In this document: in pieces, positions 8,599 through 17,550 of the stretch | Position numbering within the stretch: position 1 is the stretch's first letter | How the letters are laid out: each line of letters opens with the position of its first letter | Assembly: GCF_000380645.1 (NCBI RefSeq) | Contig: NZ_AQXZ01000018.1 | Location: 558,001-622,000, forward strand | Direction: 5' to 3' | Length of the DNA: 64,000 bases | Origin: Smaragdicoccus niigatensis DSM 44881 = NBRC 103563 | GTDB lineage: Bacteria; Actinomycetota; Actinomycetes; Mycobacteriales; Mycobacteriaceae | Position numbers and translations under genes: made by a program | Notes under the pieces: model-generated | What the model was told of the DNA's origin: nothing | The model's database searches: none | Seen by the model: only the letters and a program-made list of their open reading frames with translations

Positions 8599-9489
8599 AT
8601 GGATCTTCGCGACCACAAGGAATCACGAAGGCTGTACTTCCTCAGCCTTGCTGGCGCTGTCGTCATTCTTTTAGGGGTGAGGTTTCACTTCTTTCCCAAC
8701 GACGCTAACCAGCCCACATGGAAGGGAACTGCGTCGCAGACAGTCGACGGCCTAATTAGCGCGGCGGTTGCGGCAATTCTGGTGGGTATCGGGTATGTCT
8801 ACTTTTCGAATCGAGCCAAGGCGATCGAGACGATCGCTGTCAGACCACGTCAGATTGCCGACGAAATTGCCGCGGCGGCGAAAGGTGCCGACTGTTGGAA
8901 GTTACGGGCCAGAACTGCTAGCTATTTCGTTCGGGAAACTCTTCCAATTCTCGCCAAAAGCGGCGCGGTGGACATTCGACTCGAACTACTCGATCCTCGC
9001 GAGCAATCCCTGATGACGCTGTACAAGAACTTTCGAGCGACGCATGCCGACGCGCCCAAGTGGTCGGCTGAACGAGTTAAGCAAGAAATTTGCTGTTCGA
9101 TTCTTGTCATATGTTTGTTCAAGAACCGATATCCACGCTTAGACGTCGATCTACGCTTAAACTCAAGCTTTTGGATACTTAGTTATGACATTTCTAAGGC
9201 AGCCATATTTGTCTGCGGGCAAACGTATGGTGACACAGCAATAAAATTACCGAACACAAGCGAGTTCTATCGACATTTCGACGACGATTTCGACGCGTCA
9301 TTTGGTCATTTGGAGTCAATACAACCAAAATTGGCGGAGGAGTTGACTATCGACAACATCTTCTCATACGAGGAATCGAGCACGGTCGAGGCGATCGTAA
9401 GGATGTTCGCAGACCTCAATATTGAAGTCACGCCAGCCGATGCAGCCGCATTGCTTGCCAAGGTCCAGGAGAAGCATCATCACACCTGA
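8599..9489 (+). CDS. Two-TM protein with cytoplasmic domain, unknown, possible effector
   Basis: A 296-residue protein of unknown function. Two membrane helices lie at about residues 12-32 and 50-71, separated by a short loop, followed by a ~220-residue soluble domain that should face the cytoplasm. That domain contains IRLELLDPREQS, a beta-strand/DP pattern reminiscent of folds that follow membrane anchors in prokaryotic conflict proteins, but I see no catalytic motif (no HKD). Codon use is AT-rich and unlike neighbours. The start has AAGGG just upstream. The next gene, a NUDIX fusion, follows after 7 bases, so the two form one operon. A short 2-TM anchor with a nucleotide-processing partner resembles effector/sensor pairs of nucleotide-signalling immunity, which is inference. 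Confidence 0.75.
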   Translation: MDLRDHKESRRLYFLSLAGAVVILLGVRFHFFPNDANQPTWKGTASQTVDGLISAAVAAILVGIGYVYFSNRAKAIETIAVRPRQIADEIAAAAKGADCWKLRARTASYFVRETLPILAKSGAVDIRLELLDPREQSLMTLYKNFRATHADAPKWSAERVKQEICCSILVICLFKNRYPRLDVDLRLNSSFWILSYDISKAAIFVCGQTYGDTAIKLPNTSEFYRHFDDDFDASFGHLESIQPKLAEELTIDNIFSYEESSTVEAIVRMFADLNIEVTPADAAALLAKVQEKHHHT

Positions 9490-9496
9490 TATCAAA

Positions 9497-10504
9497 ATGT
9501 GGCTTGACGCACAAAGTTGGCCAGACTGCCGTGTCTACGCGGAAGCTGCGGAAACTGTCTACCGTCATCCTTACAATTTCGTAGTCGCCCGCACGCGGGT
9601 GAACCTCTTTGCGAATTGGCAAATTCGTGTCCATCTTTGGCTTCCACTGGATACCAATTCCCTGGCGCCGTCCGATCTAGCAATACATAGGCACGGCTGG
9701 GACATTCATACCAAGGTGCTAATTGGAAGTCTGACTGAAGAGGTCTATGCTGTGGATTTCGATGAATCTGGATTTCAGCGCCTCCTCAATGTGACAAGCG
9801 ACTACGGCCCGGGATCGAGCAGAATGACGCCCACTCAAACGACTGTGCGCGCACAGCTATCGAACCAGCACACTCGTATGCACGAGTCACCCGTTTACAC
9901 AATTGACAAATCAACCTTCCACTCGACACAAAATCGGATGACGTCATTGGCCGCGAGTGTGGTTGCTACGGAAGTAGCTTCCGAATCGCAGAGCCAAATC
10001 ATCGCTCCAGCGAAGCTGAATAGTCCTATCGAATACCCTCGAATTAACGTTTCGCCCGACGAGTTCAGGCAACTGCTTAGTTTCGCGGACGAGGTTTACG
10101 AGTCCGAGAATCCACTAAAAGATACGGCCGCGGCCTTTGTGTTTGTTCAACGCCCCGATAAAAAATTCGCCCTTGTCCGTTCCGTGAGAGATCCGCTGAC
10201 TTGGACTCCAATCGGAGGTAGATCCGAGCGGCGAGATTCGAGTCCCCGTTTCACTGCGGTTCGCGAACTTGCCGAAGAACTAGCGATAAGCATCCCCGAA
10301 CACGACCTCGTCGCTGTCGGAGATGCACCGAGAGACATTGGCCGGGGACGGGTCTACTTCTTTCACCTTCGGGTTGACCATGATGTGACTCTGCCCGATT
10401 CCGATGAACTAGTGGAGTGCACTTGGGCATCTCTGGAAGAGATGCGTCACATGGCGCTGATGCAAGCGACGCGAGCCCAAATTTGCAAGCTCGAACGGTT
10501 TTAG
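9497..10504 (+). CDS. Cupin-like/NUDIX hydrolase fusion protein
   Basis: From ATG 9497 this encodes 335 residues; an upstream frame would overlap the preceding gene by 68 bases, and no good ribosome site decides between them. The N-terminal half has a cupin-like strand pattern with RHGWDIHTKVLIGSLTEEVY. After a polar linker, the C-terminal half is a NUDIX domain: PIGGRSERRD followed by RELAEELAI. The core REUxEE of the Nudix box is intact, but the usual last Gly is Ala and the upstream part of the box is one residue out of register. NUDIX enzymes cut nucleoside diphosphate-X compounds. The substrate is unknown; a signalling nucleotide or NAD-related molecule is possible. Codon use marks it as foreign. 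Confidence 0.75.
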   Translation: MWLDAQSWPDCRVYAEAAETVYRHPYNFVVARTRVNLFANWQIRVHLWLPLDTNSLAPSDLAIHRHGWDIHTKVLIGSLTEEVYAVDFDESGFQRLLNVTSDYGPGSSRMTPTQTTVRAQLSNQHTRMHESPVYTIDKSTFHSTQNRMTSLAASVVATEVASESQSQIIAPAKLNSPIEYPRINVSPDEFRQLLSFADEVYESENPLKDTAAAFVFVQRPDKKFALVRSVRDPLTWTPIGGRSERRDSSPRFTAVRELAEELAISIPEHDLVAVGDAPRDIGRGRVYFFHLRVDHDVTLPDSDELVECTWASLEEMRHMALMQATRAQICKLERF

Positions 10505-10548
10505 CCAGACTTCAATCAACCTTTCGCGACATCGAATTCTTCAGGTAA

Positions 10549-10701
10549 GCCGCGCTCAAATCCGGCGATTTCCGGCCGAAGCCCGGAAAGCTTTGCGGCT
10601 GGTGCGATTTCAAGGCCCATTGCCCGGAGTTCGGCGGCACGGTACCGGTCTATCCAGGTTGGCCGGACCAACCTTCAGACGACGGCGCCGAACGCGACTA
10701 G
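10549..10701 (+). pseudogene. Displaced 3' remnant of the RecB-like exonuclease gene
   Basis: In frame this stretch reads ALKSGDFRPKPGK, then CGWCDFKAHCPEFGGTV and a tail ending GAERD before TAG at 10699-10701. It repeats the C-terminal ~50 codons of the gene at 7664-8512, including three Fe-S cysteines, with scattered synonymous changes, a 9-base gap and a different tail. A TAA lies in frame directly before it and there is no start, so it is not expressed as a protein. It is best read as the original end of the exonuclease gene, cut off when the two-gene island came in. The O-methyltransferase gene starts 11 bases further on. Confidence 0.85.
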
Positions 10702-10711
10702 CCTGGCGCCC

Positions 10712-11461
10712 ATGACTGGCGTGATCGCGAAAATCAAACCGTTCCTTCGGCCTTCCACGATCCGTCTACTCGTCACGCTGCCGCGGTTCACGAAATCGTG
10801 GCAGGTCGGTGACGGACGCGAGGATGCGGTTCTCGACCTCGTGCTCAAGACCACCCGGCCCGGGGATCTCGACGCGGTGATCCGAACGATCGACAAATTC
10901 GGGCACAAGTCGATCCTGGTCAATGTCGGCGACGAGAAGGGTCTTCTCTTGGACGCCGCGATCGAACGCTGCCAGCCCACGACCATGATCGAGCTGGGTG
11001 CCTACGTCGGCTACAGCGCTCTGCGCGCCGCGCGGGTGCTGCCGGAAGGCGCGCACCTCTACTCCGTCGAGCTCACGCGCGCCAATGCCGACATCACGCG
11101 CCGGATGCTCGAGCACGCCGGGGTCGGCGACCGCGTGACGGTCGTCGACGGCAAGCTGGGTGACCCCGCGACTGTCGAACGGCTTGATGCCGTCCTTTCC
11201 GGCGGGCGGCTCGATTTCGCCTTCATCGATCACGCGAAGGACGCGTACCTGCCCGACCTCGAGACCATGATCGGATCGGGCTGGCTGCACGCGGGATCGG
11301 TCGTGGTGGCGGACAACGTCAAGATGCCGGGAGCACCCGAGTACCTCGCATACATGCGGGCCGCGGAGGGCTCGTCATGGAACACGATCGAACACGACAC
11401 TCACGTCGAGTACGTCGGTGTGCTCAAGGACCTGGTACTCGAGTCGACCTACCTGGGTTAG
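10712..11461 (+). CDS. SAM-dependent O-methyltransferase, catechol/caffeoyl-CoA type
   Basis: A 249-residue methyltransferase. The SAM-binding motif I is [14 protein letters not shown] (about residues 91-104), followed by YSVELT and, after the Rossmann core, [17 protein letters not shown] and [16 protein letters not shown], which match the metal-binding Asp/Asn region of the catechol O-methyltransferase family. The substrate cannot be told from sequence. Before the insertion it probably followed the exonuclease gene directly. Its stop overlaps the hisG stop by a few bases in convergent orientation. Confidence 0.85.
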   Translation: MTGVIAKIKPFLRPSTIRLLVTLPRFTKSWQVGDGREDAVLDLVLKTTRPGDLDAVIRTIDKFGHKSILVNVGDEKGLLLDAAIERCQPTTMIELGAYVGYSALRAARVLPEGAHLYSVELTRANADITRRMLEHAGVGDRVTVVDGKLGDPATVERLDAVLSGGRLDFAFIDHAKDAYLPDLETMIGSGWLHAGSVVVADNVKMPGAPEYLAYMRAAEGSSWNTIEHDTHVEYVGVLKDLVLESTYLG

Positions 11462-12309
11462 AACGCCCGGCAGGACCGGATGTCGCTGGCCAGAATCGCC
11501 TTGGCGCCAAGGTCTGCGAGCTCGTCCATCACGTCGTTACTCGTGCGACGCGGTACCAGCGCGCGGACGGCAACCCAACGATCGTCCGCGAGCGGCGACA
11601 CGGTCGGCGACTCGAGGCCGGGCGTGATCTGAACTGCGCGGTCGAGCAGATCACGCGGGCAGTCGTAGTCGAGCATGAGGTACTGCTGCGCGAACACGAC
11701 GCCTTGGATACGAGCGATGAGCTGGTTGCGCGCGCGATCCGAGCGGTCCGATCCGGTGCGCTCGATCAGGACACCTTCGGAGTCGCACAGCGATTCGCCG
11801 AAGGCGACCAGGTTGTGCTGCTTGAGAGTGCGGCCCGAACCGACGACGTCGGCGATCGCGTCGGCAACGCCAAGCTGGATCGAGATTTCGACTGCGCCGT
11901 CGAGGCGGATGACATCAGCTTCGATGCCGCGCCGGGCGAGGTCGGTGCGCACGAGGTTCGGGTATGAGGTGGCGATCCGCAGGCCCTGCAGATCGCTGAC
12001 CTGCCACTCCTTACCTTCGGGCGCCGCGTACCGGAAGGTCGAGCGGCCGAAGCCGAGTGAGACGCGCTCCGATACCGATGCGCCGGAGTCCACGGCGAGG
12101 TCGCGACCGGTGATTCCGAGGTCGAGATCGCCGTTGCCGACGTAGATCGCGATGTCCTTCGGACGCAGGAAGAAGAACTCGACGTTGTTCGCGGGGTCGA
12201 GAACGGTGAGGTCGCGGGCGTCACCCCGGCGGCGGTAACCCGCTTCGTTGAGAATCTCCGCGGCGGCTTCGGACAGCGCGCCCTTGTTCGGCACTGCTAC
12301 GCGCAGCAT
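11458..12309 (-). CDS. hisG: ATP phosphoribosyltransferase
   Basis: HisG condenses ATP with PRPP, the first step of histidine biosynthesis. The 283-residue length is that of the long form with a C-terminal ACT-like regulatory domain, which gives feedback inhibition by histidine. Family sequence is clear: [11 protein letters not shown] at the start, [18 protein letters not shown] and [20 protein letters not shown] for PRPP binding. It follows hisE with a 34-base gap on the same strand, as in M. tuberculosis (Rv2121c-Rv2122c). Confidence 0.97.
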   Translation of the reverse strand: MLRVAVPNKGALSEAAAEILNEAGYRRRGDARDLTVLDPANNVEFFFLRPKDIAIYVGNGDLDLGITGRDLAVDSGASVSERVSLGFGRSTFRYAAPEGKEWQVSDLQGLRIATSYPNLVRTDLARRGIEADVIRLDGAVEISIQLGVADAIADVVGSGRTLKQHNLVAFGESLCDSEGVLIERTGSDRSDRARNQLIARIQGVVFAQQYLMLDYDCPRDLLDRAVQITPGLESPTVSPLADDRWVAVRALVPRRTSNDVMDELADLGAKAILASDIRSCRAF

Positions 12310-12343
12310 GTGGTTGTCCCTTCGGAAGGTCTGGGGTGGCGGG

Positions 12344-12625
12344 TCAGAGGTACTTGTAGACGTCGTCGAGCGTCAGCCCGCGGCCCACCATGAGAACCTG
12401 CACCCAGTAGAGAAGCTGTGAGATTTCGCCGGCGAGAGCGTCATCGCCCTCATGCTCGGCGGCCAGCCACACCTCACCCGCCTCTTCGAGAATCTTCTTG
12501 CCCTGGAAATGGACGCCGGCTTCGAGTGCAGCAACGGTCCCGGAGCCTTCGGGACGGTTCTGCGCACGATCGAGGAGCTCGGCGAACAGGGATTCGAAGT
12601 TCTTCACGGGGACTGATTCTTTCAT
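12344..12625 (-). CDS. hisE: Phosphoribosyl-ATP pyrophosphatase
   Basis: HisE removes pyrophosphate from phosphoribosyl-ATP, the second step of histidine synthesis. From ATG 12625 it has 93 residues, the normal size; the open frame extends further upstream but only through the terminator of the preceding gene. The MazG-like helical core is clear: [29 protein letters not shown] and [13 protein letters not shown], with the metal-binding glutamates. It forms a two-gene operon with hisG. The other his genes are not in this window. Confidence 0.96.
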   Translation of the reverse strand: MKESVPVKNFESLFAELLDRAQNRPEGSGTVAALEAGVHFQGKKILEEAGEVWLAAEHEGDDALAGEISQLLYWVQVLMVGRGLTLDDVYKYL

Positions 12626-12630
12626 GCCTT

Positions 12631-12697
12631 CGAGGGGTGGAGTGCTTCCACCCCTCGACGGCTCGACACCGGGAGGCCCGTGGACCTCCCGGTGTCG
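12631..12697 (-). terminator. Twin hairpin terminator after the lipase gene
   Basis: Two perfect stem-loops stand side by side between the lipase stop and the hisE start. The first (12631-12657) has a 10-bp stem starting CGAGGGGTGG. The second (12664-12697) has a 13-bp stem starting CGACACCGGGAGG. Neither has a strong T-tract. They should end lipase transcription and insulate hisEG. Confidence 0.75.
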
Positions 12698-12705
12698 GGG
12701 ACGTT

Positions 12706-13755
12706 CTATCCCGTGACCGTTGGTGTGAGCAGCTGGGCGTAAGCCGACTGGCCATCGATCGTCGGGTGGAAGCTTCCGCTCCACGGCGTCGAGCCGTCGA
12801 GATGAATCGGATTTATCCAGTTCGATTTACCGCCACAGAAAGAATGCCCATCGAAAACCGGTGTCGGGTCCGCGAATACCGCCGAGAAATTGCCGGCCCG
12901 GCCGGCGTCGGAAACGCTCTTGGCGAGAATTGCGTTCACATTCTGCGTTTCGCTGTCCATCCACAAGGCATCTTCGTACTGAACACTCCACACACCGGGC
13001 GTATTACCGACATCGCAGAAACTTCCGCTGACACTCGCGCCCGGTGCCGGGCTGTACTTCTTTGTGAAGTAATTGCTTTTCGAGGTGCCAAACAATTTCG
13101 GGTAGCCGACAACGGTGATCTTTGCCGACGGCGCCGCCGCGTGAATCTGGCCCAGCACGTTCTTCAGCGCGACGATCGACCGAGTGACCGGACCGGGCGC
13201 GCTGGCGCCTGCCCCACCGCCAAGTGCGCGTTCGCGGGTCGTCACGACCGCCCGCAACTTCAGGTTGCCTTTGCAGCCGTATCCGTAGTCCGTTCCGTTG
13301 GCGTTCTTGTCGAAGTTCGGAATGCCCGTACCGTGCAGGCACGCACCCAGGACCTGCGTGAATCCGACGTCGTTTCCGCCGACAGTCAGGGTGACCAACT
13401 TGGTGTCGGACGACAGCTGACTGATCTGCGCCGGCTCGGGATCGGACTGATTGGGATGCACGATGTCCCAGGTTGCCGCGCCACTACAGGCAACGAATGT
13501 GAGATCCAAACCGTTCGTCTGTGCGACCTGTGGACCATACGCATGTGGACTGCGATGGCACGTATCCGCACCTGTGTCGGTGCCGGGATAGTAGTCTCCG
13601 GTCCCTTCGCCGGACGCGAAAGAATCACCCATTGCGACATATTTCGGTGGTGTTGGTGTTGGTGTCGCCGTCGCCGCGCCAACTCCGGGAATCCCAGCGA
13701 GAAATACAAGGGTCCAGGTTGACGCAATCCCTGCCGCCGTTTGTGGCAGCTTCAT
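12706..13755 (-). CDS. Secreted SGNH/GDSL lipase-esterase
   Basis: A 349-residue exported hydrolase. ATG 13755 gives a signal peptide (MKLPQ, then a hydrophobic run ending GVGAATA) and a short Thr-Pro linker. The mature domain has the SGNH blocks: [13 protein letters not shown] with the nucleophile Ser, CSGA with the block II Gly, TVGGNDVGF with Asn, and FHPTIDGQ with the catalytic His. Several cysteines (CHRSPH, ACSG, GACLH, CKGN, FCDV, FCGG) suggest disulfides as in Streptomyces secreted lipases. It should hydrolyse lipids or esters outside the cell. It is monocistronic, ended by twin hairpins, and interrupts a gene order otherwise shared with mycobacteria. Confidence 0.88.
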   Translation of the reverse strand: MKLPQTAAGIASTWTLVFLAGIPGVGAATATPTPTPPKYVAMGDSFASGEGTGDYYPGTDTGADTCHRSPHAYGPQVAQTNGLDLTFVACSGAATWDIVHPNQSDPEPAQISQLSSDTKLVTLTVGGNDVGFTQVLGACLHGTGIPNFDKNANGTDYGYGCKGNLKLRAVVTTRERALGGGAGASAPGPVTRSIVALKNVLGQIHAAAPSAKITVVGYPKLFGTSKSNYFTKKYSPAPGASVSGSFCDVGNTPGVWSVQYEDALWMDSETQNVNAILAKSVSDAGRAGNFSAVFADPTPVFDGHSFCGGKSNWINPIHLDGSTPWSGSFHPTIDGQSAYAQLLTPTVTG

Positions 13756-14084
13756 ATCGCTTCTCTTTCCTACCAGGTTGTGGGAGCCCGGCTCGGCGCG
13801 ATTTCCGAATGAATTGCCATGTCGGAGATAGATTCCCGCGCTTTCGGATGGCGAATCTGACAGTAATCTGGACCACTTCAGCGAAAAGATTTCGAGATCA
13901 CATCGATAGCAATACGAAACGGGACATACACAAACCCAGCGTGCAATCACTGTGCAGACGTGATAATGCACCGATTTCGGACATTTACGTCAGGCAGGCT
14001 GCCGTCTGGGCCAGGTGACACCCCCGGGCGGCACGGCTTTAGACTCACGTGCGTCGAAAAATCGTCCGGGAAGGATTGGTGCAA
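13756..14084. promoter_or_regulatory. Divergent intergenic region, lipase and htpG
   Basis: These 329 bases separate divergent genes and are a little AT-richer than their flanks. They must hold both promoters. I looked for a HAIR (HspR) or CIRCE (HrcA) box before htpG and found none. A hydrophobic-free reading frame continuing upstream of the lipase start is not convincing as protein. Nothing else is recognisable. Confidence 0.4.
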
Positions 14085-15962
14085 GTGAGTCAGGTTACCG
14101 AACTGGAGTTTCAGGCCGAAACCCGCCAGCTACTGGATCTGATGATTCATTCGGTGTACTCGAACAAGGACACGTTCCTTCGTGAACTCGTTTCGAATGC
14201 CTCCGACGCCCTTGACAAGCTGCGCCTCGAGTCGTACATCGACAAAGACCTTGGCGCCGACACGTCCGACCTCCACATTCAACTGACCGTCGACGCGGAA
14301 GCGCGCACACTCACGATCGCCGACAACGGCATCGGTATGTCCCGCCACGAAGTCATCGATCTCATCGGCACGCTGGCCAAGTCCGGCACCGGTGAGCTTC
14401 GCCGCAAGCTGCGCGAGGCCAAGGACTCCGCTGCCTCCGAGGAGCTGATCGGCCAGTTCGGCATCGGCTTCTACTCGTCGTTCATGGTTGCCGACAAGGT
14501 CACCCTCGTGACCCGCAAGGCCGGCGAGACCCACGCGACACGCTGGGTCTCCGAAGGCGACGGCAAGTACACGATCGAAAACCTCGACGAAGCACCGCAG
14601 GGGACGGCGGTCACGCTGCACCTCATGCCGGAGGACGCCGAAAACCACCTCTTCGACTACACGTCCGAGTCGAAGATCCGCGAGATCGTCAAGCGCTATT
14701 CGGACTTCATCAACTTCCCGATCCGACTCGGCGACGACGTCATCAACTCGCAGAAGGCACTGTGGACCCGCCCGCGCAGCGAGGTCTCCGACGAGGAATA
14801 CACCGAGTTCTATCGTCACGTGGCGCACGCCTGGGACGAGCCGCTCGAGGTCATCCCATTCCGCGCTGAGGGTTCGTTCGAATACCAAGCGCTGCTTTTC
14901 ATCCCGACGATGGCACCGTTCGACCTCTTCATGCGCGAGCGCAAGGCCGGCGTGGACCTGTACGTCAAGCGCGTCTTCATCATGGACGACTGCGAAGAAC
15001 TCATGCCCGAGTACATGCGGTTCGTCAAAGGCATCGTCGACGCACAGGACCTGTCACTCAACGTCTCGCGCGAGATCCTGCAACAGGACCGGCACCTCCA
15101 GGCGATTCGCAAGCGTCTCGTCAAGAAGGTCCTCTCGACGGTCAAGGACCTGCAGAACAACCACGCCGAGAAGTACCAGACCTTCTGGCGTGAATTCGGG
15201 CGAGTCCTCAAGGAGGGTCTCGTCAACGACTTCGACAACCAGAAGACGATCCTGCAGGTCTCGTCGTTCCAGTCGACGCATTCTGCAGAAGACCTGACGA
15301 CCTTGGGCGACTACATCGCCCGCATGAAGGACGGCCAGGACCGCATCTTCTACATGACCGGTGAAACGCGGGAAGCAGTCGAGAACTCGCCACACCTGGA
15401 GGCATTCACCGCGCGCGGTCTCGAAGTCCTGATCCTCACCGACCCGGTCGATGAAATGTGGACTGGATCGATTCCCGAGTTCGACGGCAAGACCTTCCAG
15501 TCGATCGCCAAGGGCGACGTCGATCTCGACAGCGAGGAAGAGCGAAAGGCCGCCGAGGCTGACCGCGAAGAGCAGGAAAAGCAGTACGCCGAGCTGCTCA
15601 CCTGGATGACCGAAACCCTCACTGAGCAGGTCAAATCCGTGCGCCTGTCGGCTCGCCTGACGACCTCCCCCGCGTGCGTCGTCGGCGAAACGTTCGACCT
15701 CACGCCAATGCTCGAGAAGATGTACCGCAGCGCCGGACAGGAGCTTCCGGTCACCAAGCGGACGCTCGAACTCAACCCGAAGCACCCGCTCGTCACGGGC
15801 CTTCGCGATGCCGTCGCGACCCGCAAGGACGACCAGGCGCTCAAGGACACGGCCGCGCTGATCTACGGCATGGCGTTGCTCGCCGAGGGCAGCGAACTCC
15901 GCGACCCTGCTCAGTTCGCCAAGCTCCTCGCGGACGAACTGACCCGCTCCTTCGCGGGCTAA
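14085..15962 (+). CDS. htpG: Molecular chaperone HtpG (Hsp90)
   Basis: Bacterial Hsp90, a cytoplasmic ATP-dependent dimeric chaperone. At about 625 residues it is full length: the N-terminal GHKL ATPase ([38 protein letters not shown]), the middle domain (RRVFI-type motif read here as [16 protein letters not shown]) and the C-terminal dimerisation domain. GTG 14085 is preferred, giving [16 protein letters not shown], because AAGGA lies 9 bases upstream; GTG codons at 14079 and 14049 are alternatives. It stands alone and is followed by a strong hairpin. Confidence 0.96.
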
Positions 15963-15968
15963 ATGCCG

Positions 15969-16007
15969 ATTTCGGGCCTGTTCGTGCATAACGAACAGGC
16001 CCGAAAT
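15969..16007 (+). terminator. Hairpin terminator after htpG
   Basis: A perfect 16-bp stem (ATTTCGGGCCTGTTCG and its complement) with a 7-base loop starts 6 bases after the htpG stop. There is no long T-tract, as is common in actinomycetes. Confidence 0.85.
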
Positions 16008-16120
16008 GCATCTACCTGGGCTAACGATCTCATAGCCGGCAGATTGAAGCCCCCCGAAGCCCACCCGTGCGCCAATAACGTCCCTCGTTGCAAGGACATT
16101 CGCGACGCGGGAGGGCTTCG

Positions 16121-16810
16121 ATGCGACGGATTCGCCGGTCTAAGTTGCGCCGGGCGGCCTGGGTAGGCACCGCCATGAGCGTCGGCTTCGTCGTGGCCGA
16201 ACTCGCGCTTGCTCCGATCTCCCCGGCCAACGCGGCGGAGGAACCCAGCGTTGGACACTCACTGTCGTCGGCGATCGTCGAAGCCCGCGATGTCATTTCC
16301 TGCCTTACCAAGGGCGCGACCGGCGACGCCTGCGTCTCCTCCGTCCCGACGTCGTCGGCCAACGTCCTCATCACGCGTGCGGCTCTCGCCCCGGCCCCGA
16401 AGCCAAAGGCGCTGCCCGGTGTCGTCGTACCGCCGACCAAGGGCTTCATCAGCTCGATGTGGGGCGATGGCCGCGAGCACAAGGGCATCGACATCGCCAA
16501 CGACGAGGGCACCCCGATTCGCGCGGTCGCGGACGGCGATGTCATCGATGCCGGGCCGGCTGCCGGCTTCGGCCTGTGGGTCCGTATCCGGCACACCGAC
16601 GGCACCGTCACGACGTATGGACACAACCTCGCGAACCTCGTGAAGGTCGGCGACCACGTCCTGGCCGGGCAGGAAATCGCGACGGTCGGCAATCGCGGCG
16701 AATCCACGGGCCCCCACCTGCACTTCGCCGTCACTGCACCCGACGGCGTCACCCCCATCGATCCGTTCCCGTGGCTGAACGTCAACTCGGCTCTACCAAC
16801 GGTGTCCTGA
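16121..16810 (+). CDS. Secreted M23 (LytM) peptidase, first of tandem pair
   Basis: From ATG 16121, which has GGAGGG 5 bases upstream, this encodes 229 residues. A basic N-terminus (MRRIRRSKLRR) and hydrophobic run ending SPANAA form a signal peptide. The C-terminal half is an M23 metallopeptidase domain with HKGID (His and Asp zinc ligands) and GPHLHFAV (the HxH motif), so the active site looks complete. Such enzymes cut peptide crosslinks in peptidoglycan or act in wall remodelling. The paralogue at 16825 follows after 14 bases, so both are on one transcript. Confidence 0.92.
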   Translation: MRRIRRSKLRRAAWVGTAMSVGFVVAELALAPISPANAAEEPSVGHSLSSAIVEARDVISCLTKGATGDACVSSVPTSSANVLITRAALAPAPKPKALPGVVVPPTKGFISSMWGDGREHKGIDIANDEGTPIRAVADGDVIDAGPAAGFGLWVRIRHTDGTVTTYGHNLANLVKVGDHVLAGQEIATVGNRGESTGPHLHFAVTAPDGVTPIDPFPWLNVNSALPTVS

Positions 16811-16824
16811 ACGAGGAGGAAGAA

Positions 16825-17532
16825 ATGCGTGCATTCACCCGAATCGGGGTCAGCGCGGCTGCCGGCGTGGTCTCGTGCCTCGCCATCGCCGCACCTGCCG
16901 GTGCCGACACGATCTCCGCAGTGACGAACGCAGCGGGCGCCGTCACGTCCACGGCCGGGGCTGTCGCCGGGACCGTCGCCACAAACCTGGCGAAACCAAG
17001 CACGCAACAGACCCTCAAGCAGGCCGTCCTCAAGGCGGGCGGACTACTCGGCTGTGTACTCGGAACCGGATCATCGATGGGTTCGTCGCTCGGCTCATCG
17101 AACCTCACGTCCACGGTCGGCTGCCTCATCGGCGGATCTCTCGGCGGGCAGTCGATCGGCGCCGTCAACCTGCCCGCGAACGGCCCGATCACCTCAGACT
17201 TCGGCGACGGACGCAACCACCAGGGCATCGACATCGGCGCTGATCAGGGCAGTCCGATCCGTGCCGCCACGTCAGGCGAAGTCATCGACAGTGGCCCGGC
17301 ACAGGGTTACGGCGAGTGGATTCGCGTCAAGGCGGCGGACGGCACCATCACGACTTACGGCCACAACGACACCAACCTGGTGTCCGTCGGCGACCACGTC
17401 ACGGCAGGACAGGTGATCGGCACGGTCGGAAACCGTGGCGAGTCCACCGGCCCGCATCTGCACTTCCAGGTCGAACCAGCCGGCAGTGGCCCCGTCGACC
17501 CGATCCCCTGGCTCGCCGCGCACGGCGCCTGA
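16825..17532 (+). CDS. Secreted M23 (LytM) peptidase, second of tandem pair
   Basis: From ATG 16825, behind GAGGAGGAAG, this encodes 235 residues. It has a signal peptide (MRAFTRIGVSAAAG...AGADT), a Ser/Gly/Thr-rich spacer and a C-terminal M23 domain with HQGID, the HxH motif in GPHLHFQV, and the family phrase TVGNRGESTGPHLHF shared almost exactly with the upstream gene. The two catalytic domains are clearly duplicates while the spacers differ, suggesting different placement in the wall. Both active sites look intact. Confidence 0.92.
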   Translation: MRAFTRIGVSAAAGVVSCLAIAAPAGADTISAVTNAAGAVTSTAGAVAGTVATNLAKPSTQQTLKQAVLKAGGLLGCVLGTGSSMGSSLGSSNLTSTVGCLIGGSLGGQSIGAVNLPANGPITSDFGDGRNHQGIDIGADQGSPIRAATSGEVIDSGPAQGYGEWIRVKAADGTITTYGHNDTNLVSVGDHVTAGQVIGTVGNRGESTGPHLHFQVEPAGSGPVDPIPWLAAHGA

Positions 17533-17550
17533 GCTGTTAGTACCGCGGGG

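Larger units (their letters stand above)
8513..10548. mobile_element. Small genomic island inserted at the 3' end of the exonuclease gene
   Basis: This segment is visibly richer in A and T than its surroundings and uses codons such as ATA, TTA and AAA that neighbours avoid. It carries two genes on the plus strand and no integrase or transposase. It is bracketed by two diverged copies of the exonuclease 3' end (about 8343-8512 and 10549-10701), so it probably entered by recombination that left the host gene intact with a new end and displaced the old end downstream. The first 86 bases (8513-8598) hold the likely promoter of the two genes. The copies are not identical, so this is not a recent tandem duplication. 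Confidence 0.65.

Noticed and set aside
8513-10548. Prophage or transposon
   Set aside because: No integrase, transposase, capsid or terminal inverted repeat is present; the flanks are host gene duplicates.
12631-12657. Attenuator or leader of hisE
   Set aside because: The hairpins lie upstream of hisE but there is no His-rich leader peptide or alternative pairing; they are better read as lipase terminators.
13980-14084. HspR (HAIR) or HrcA (CIRCE) operator before htpG
   Set aside because: No CTTGAGT-N7-ACTCAAG or CIRCE-like inverted repeat could be found.
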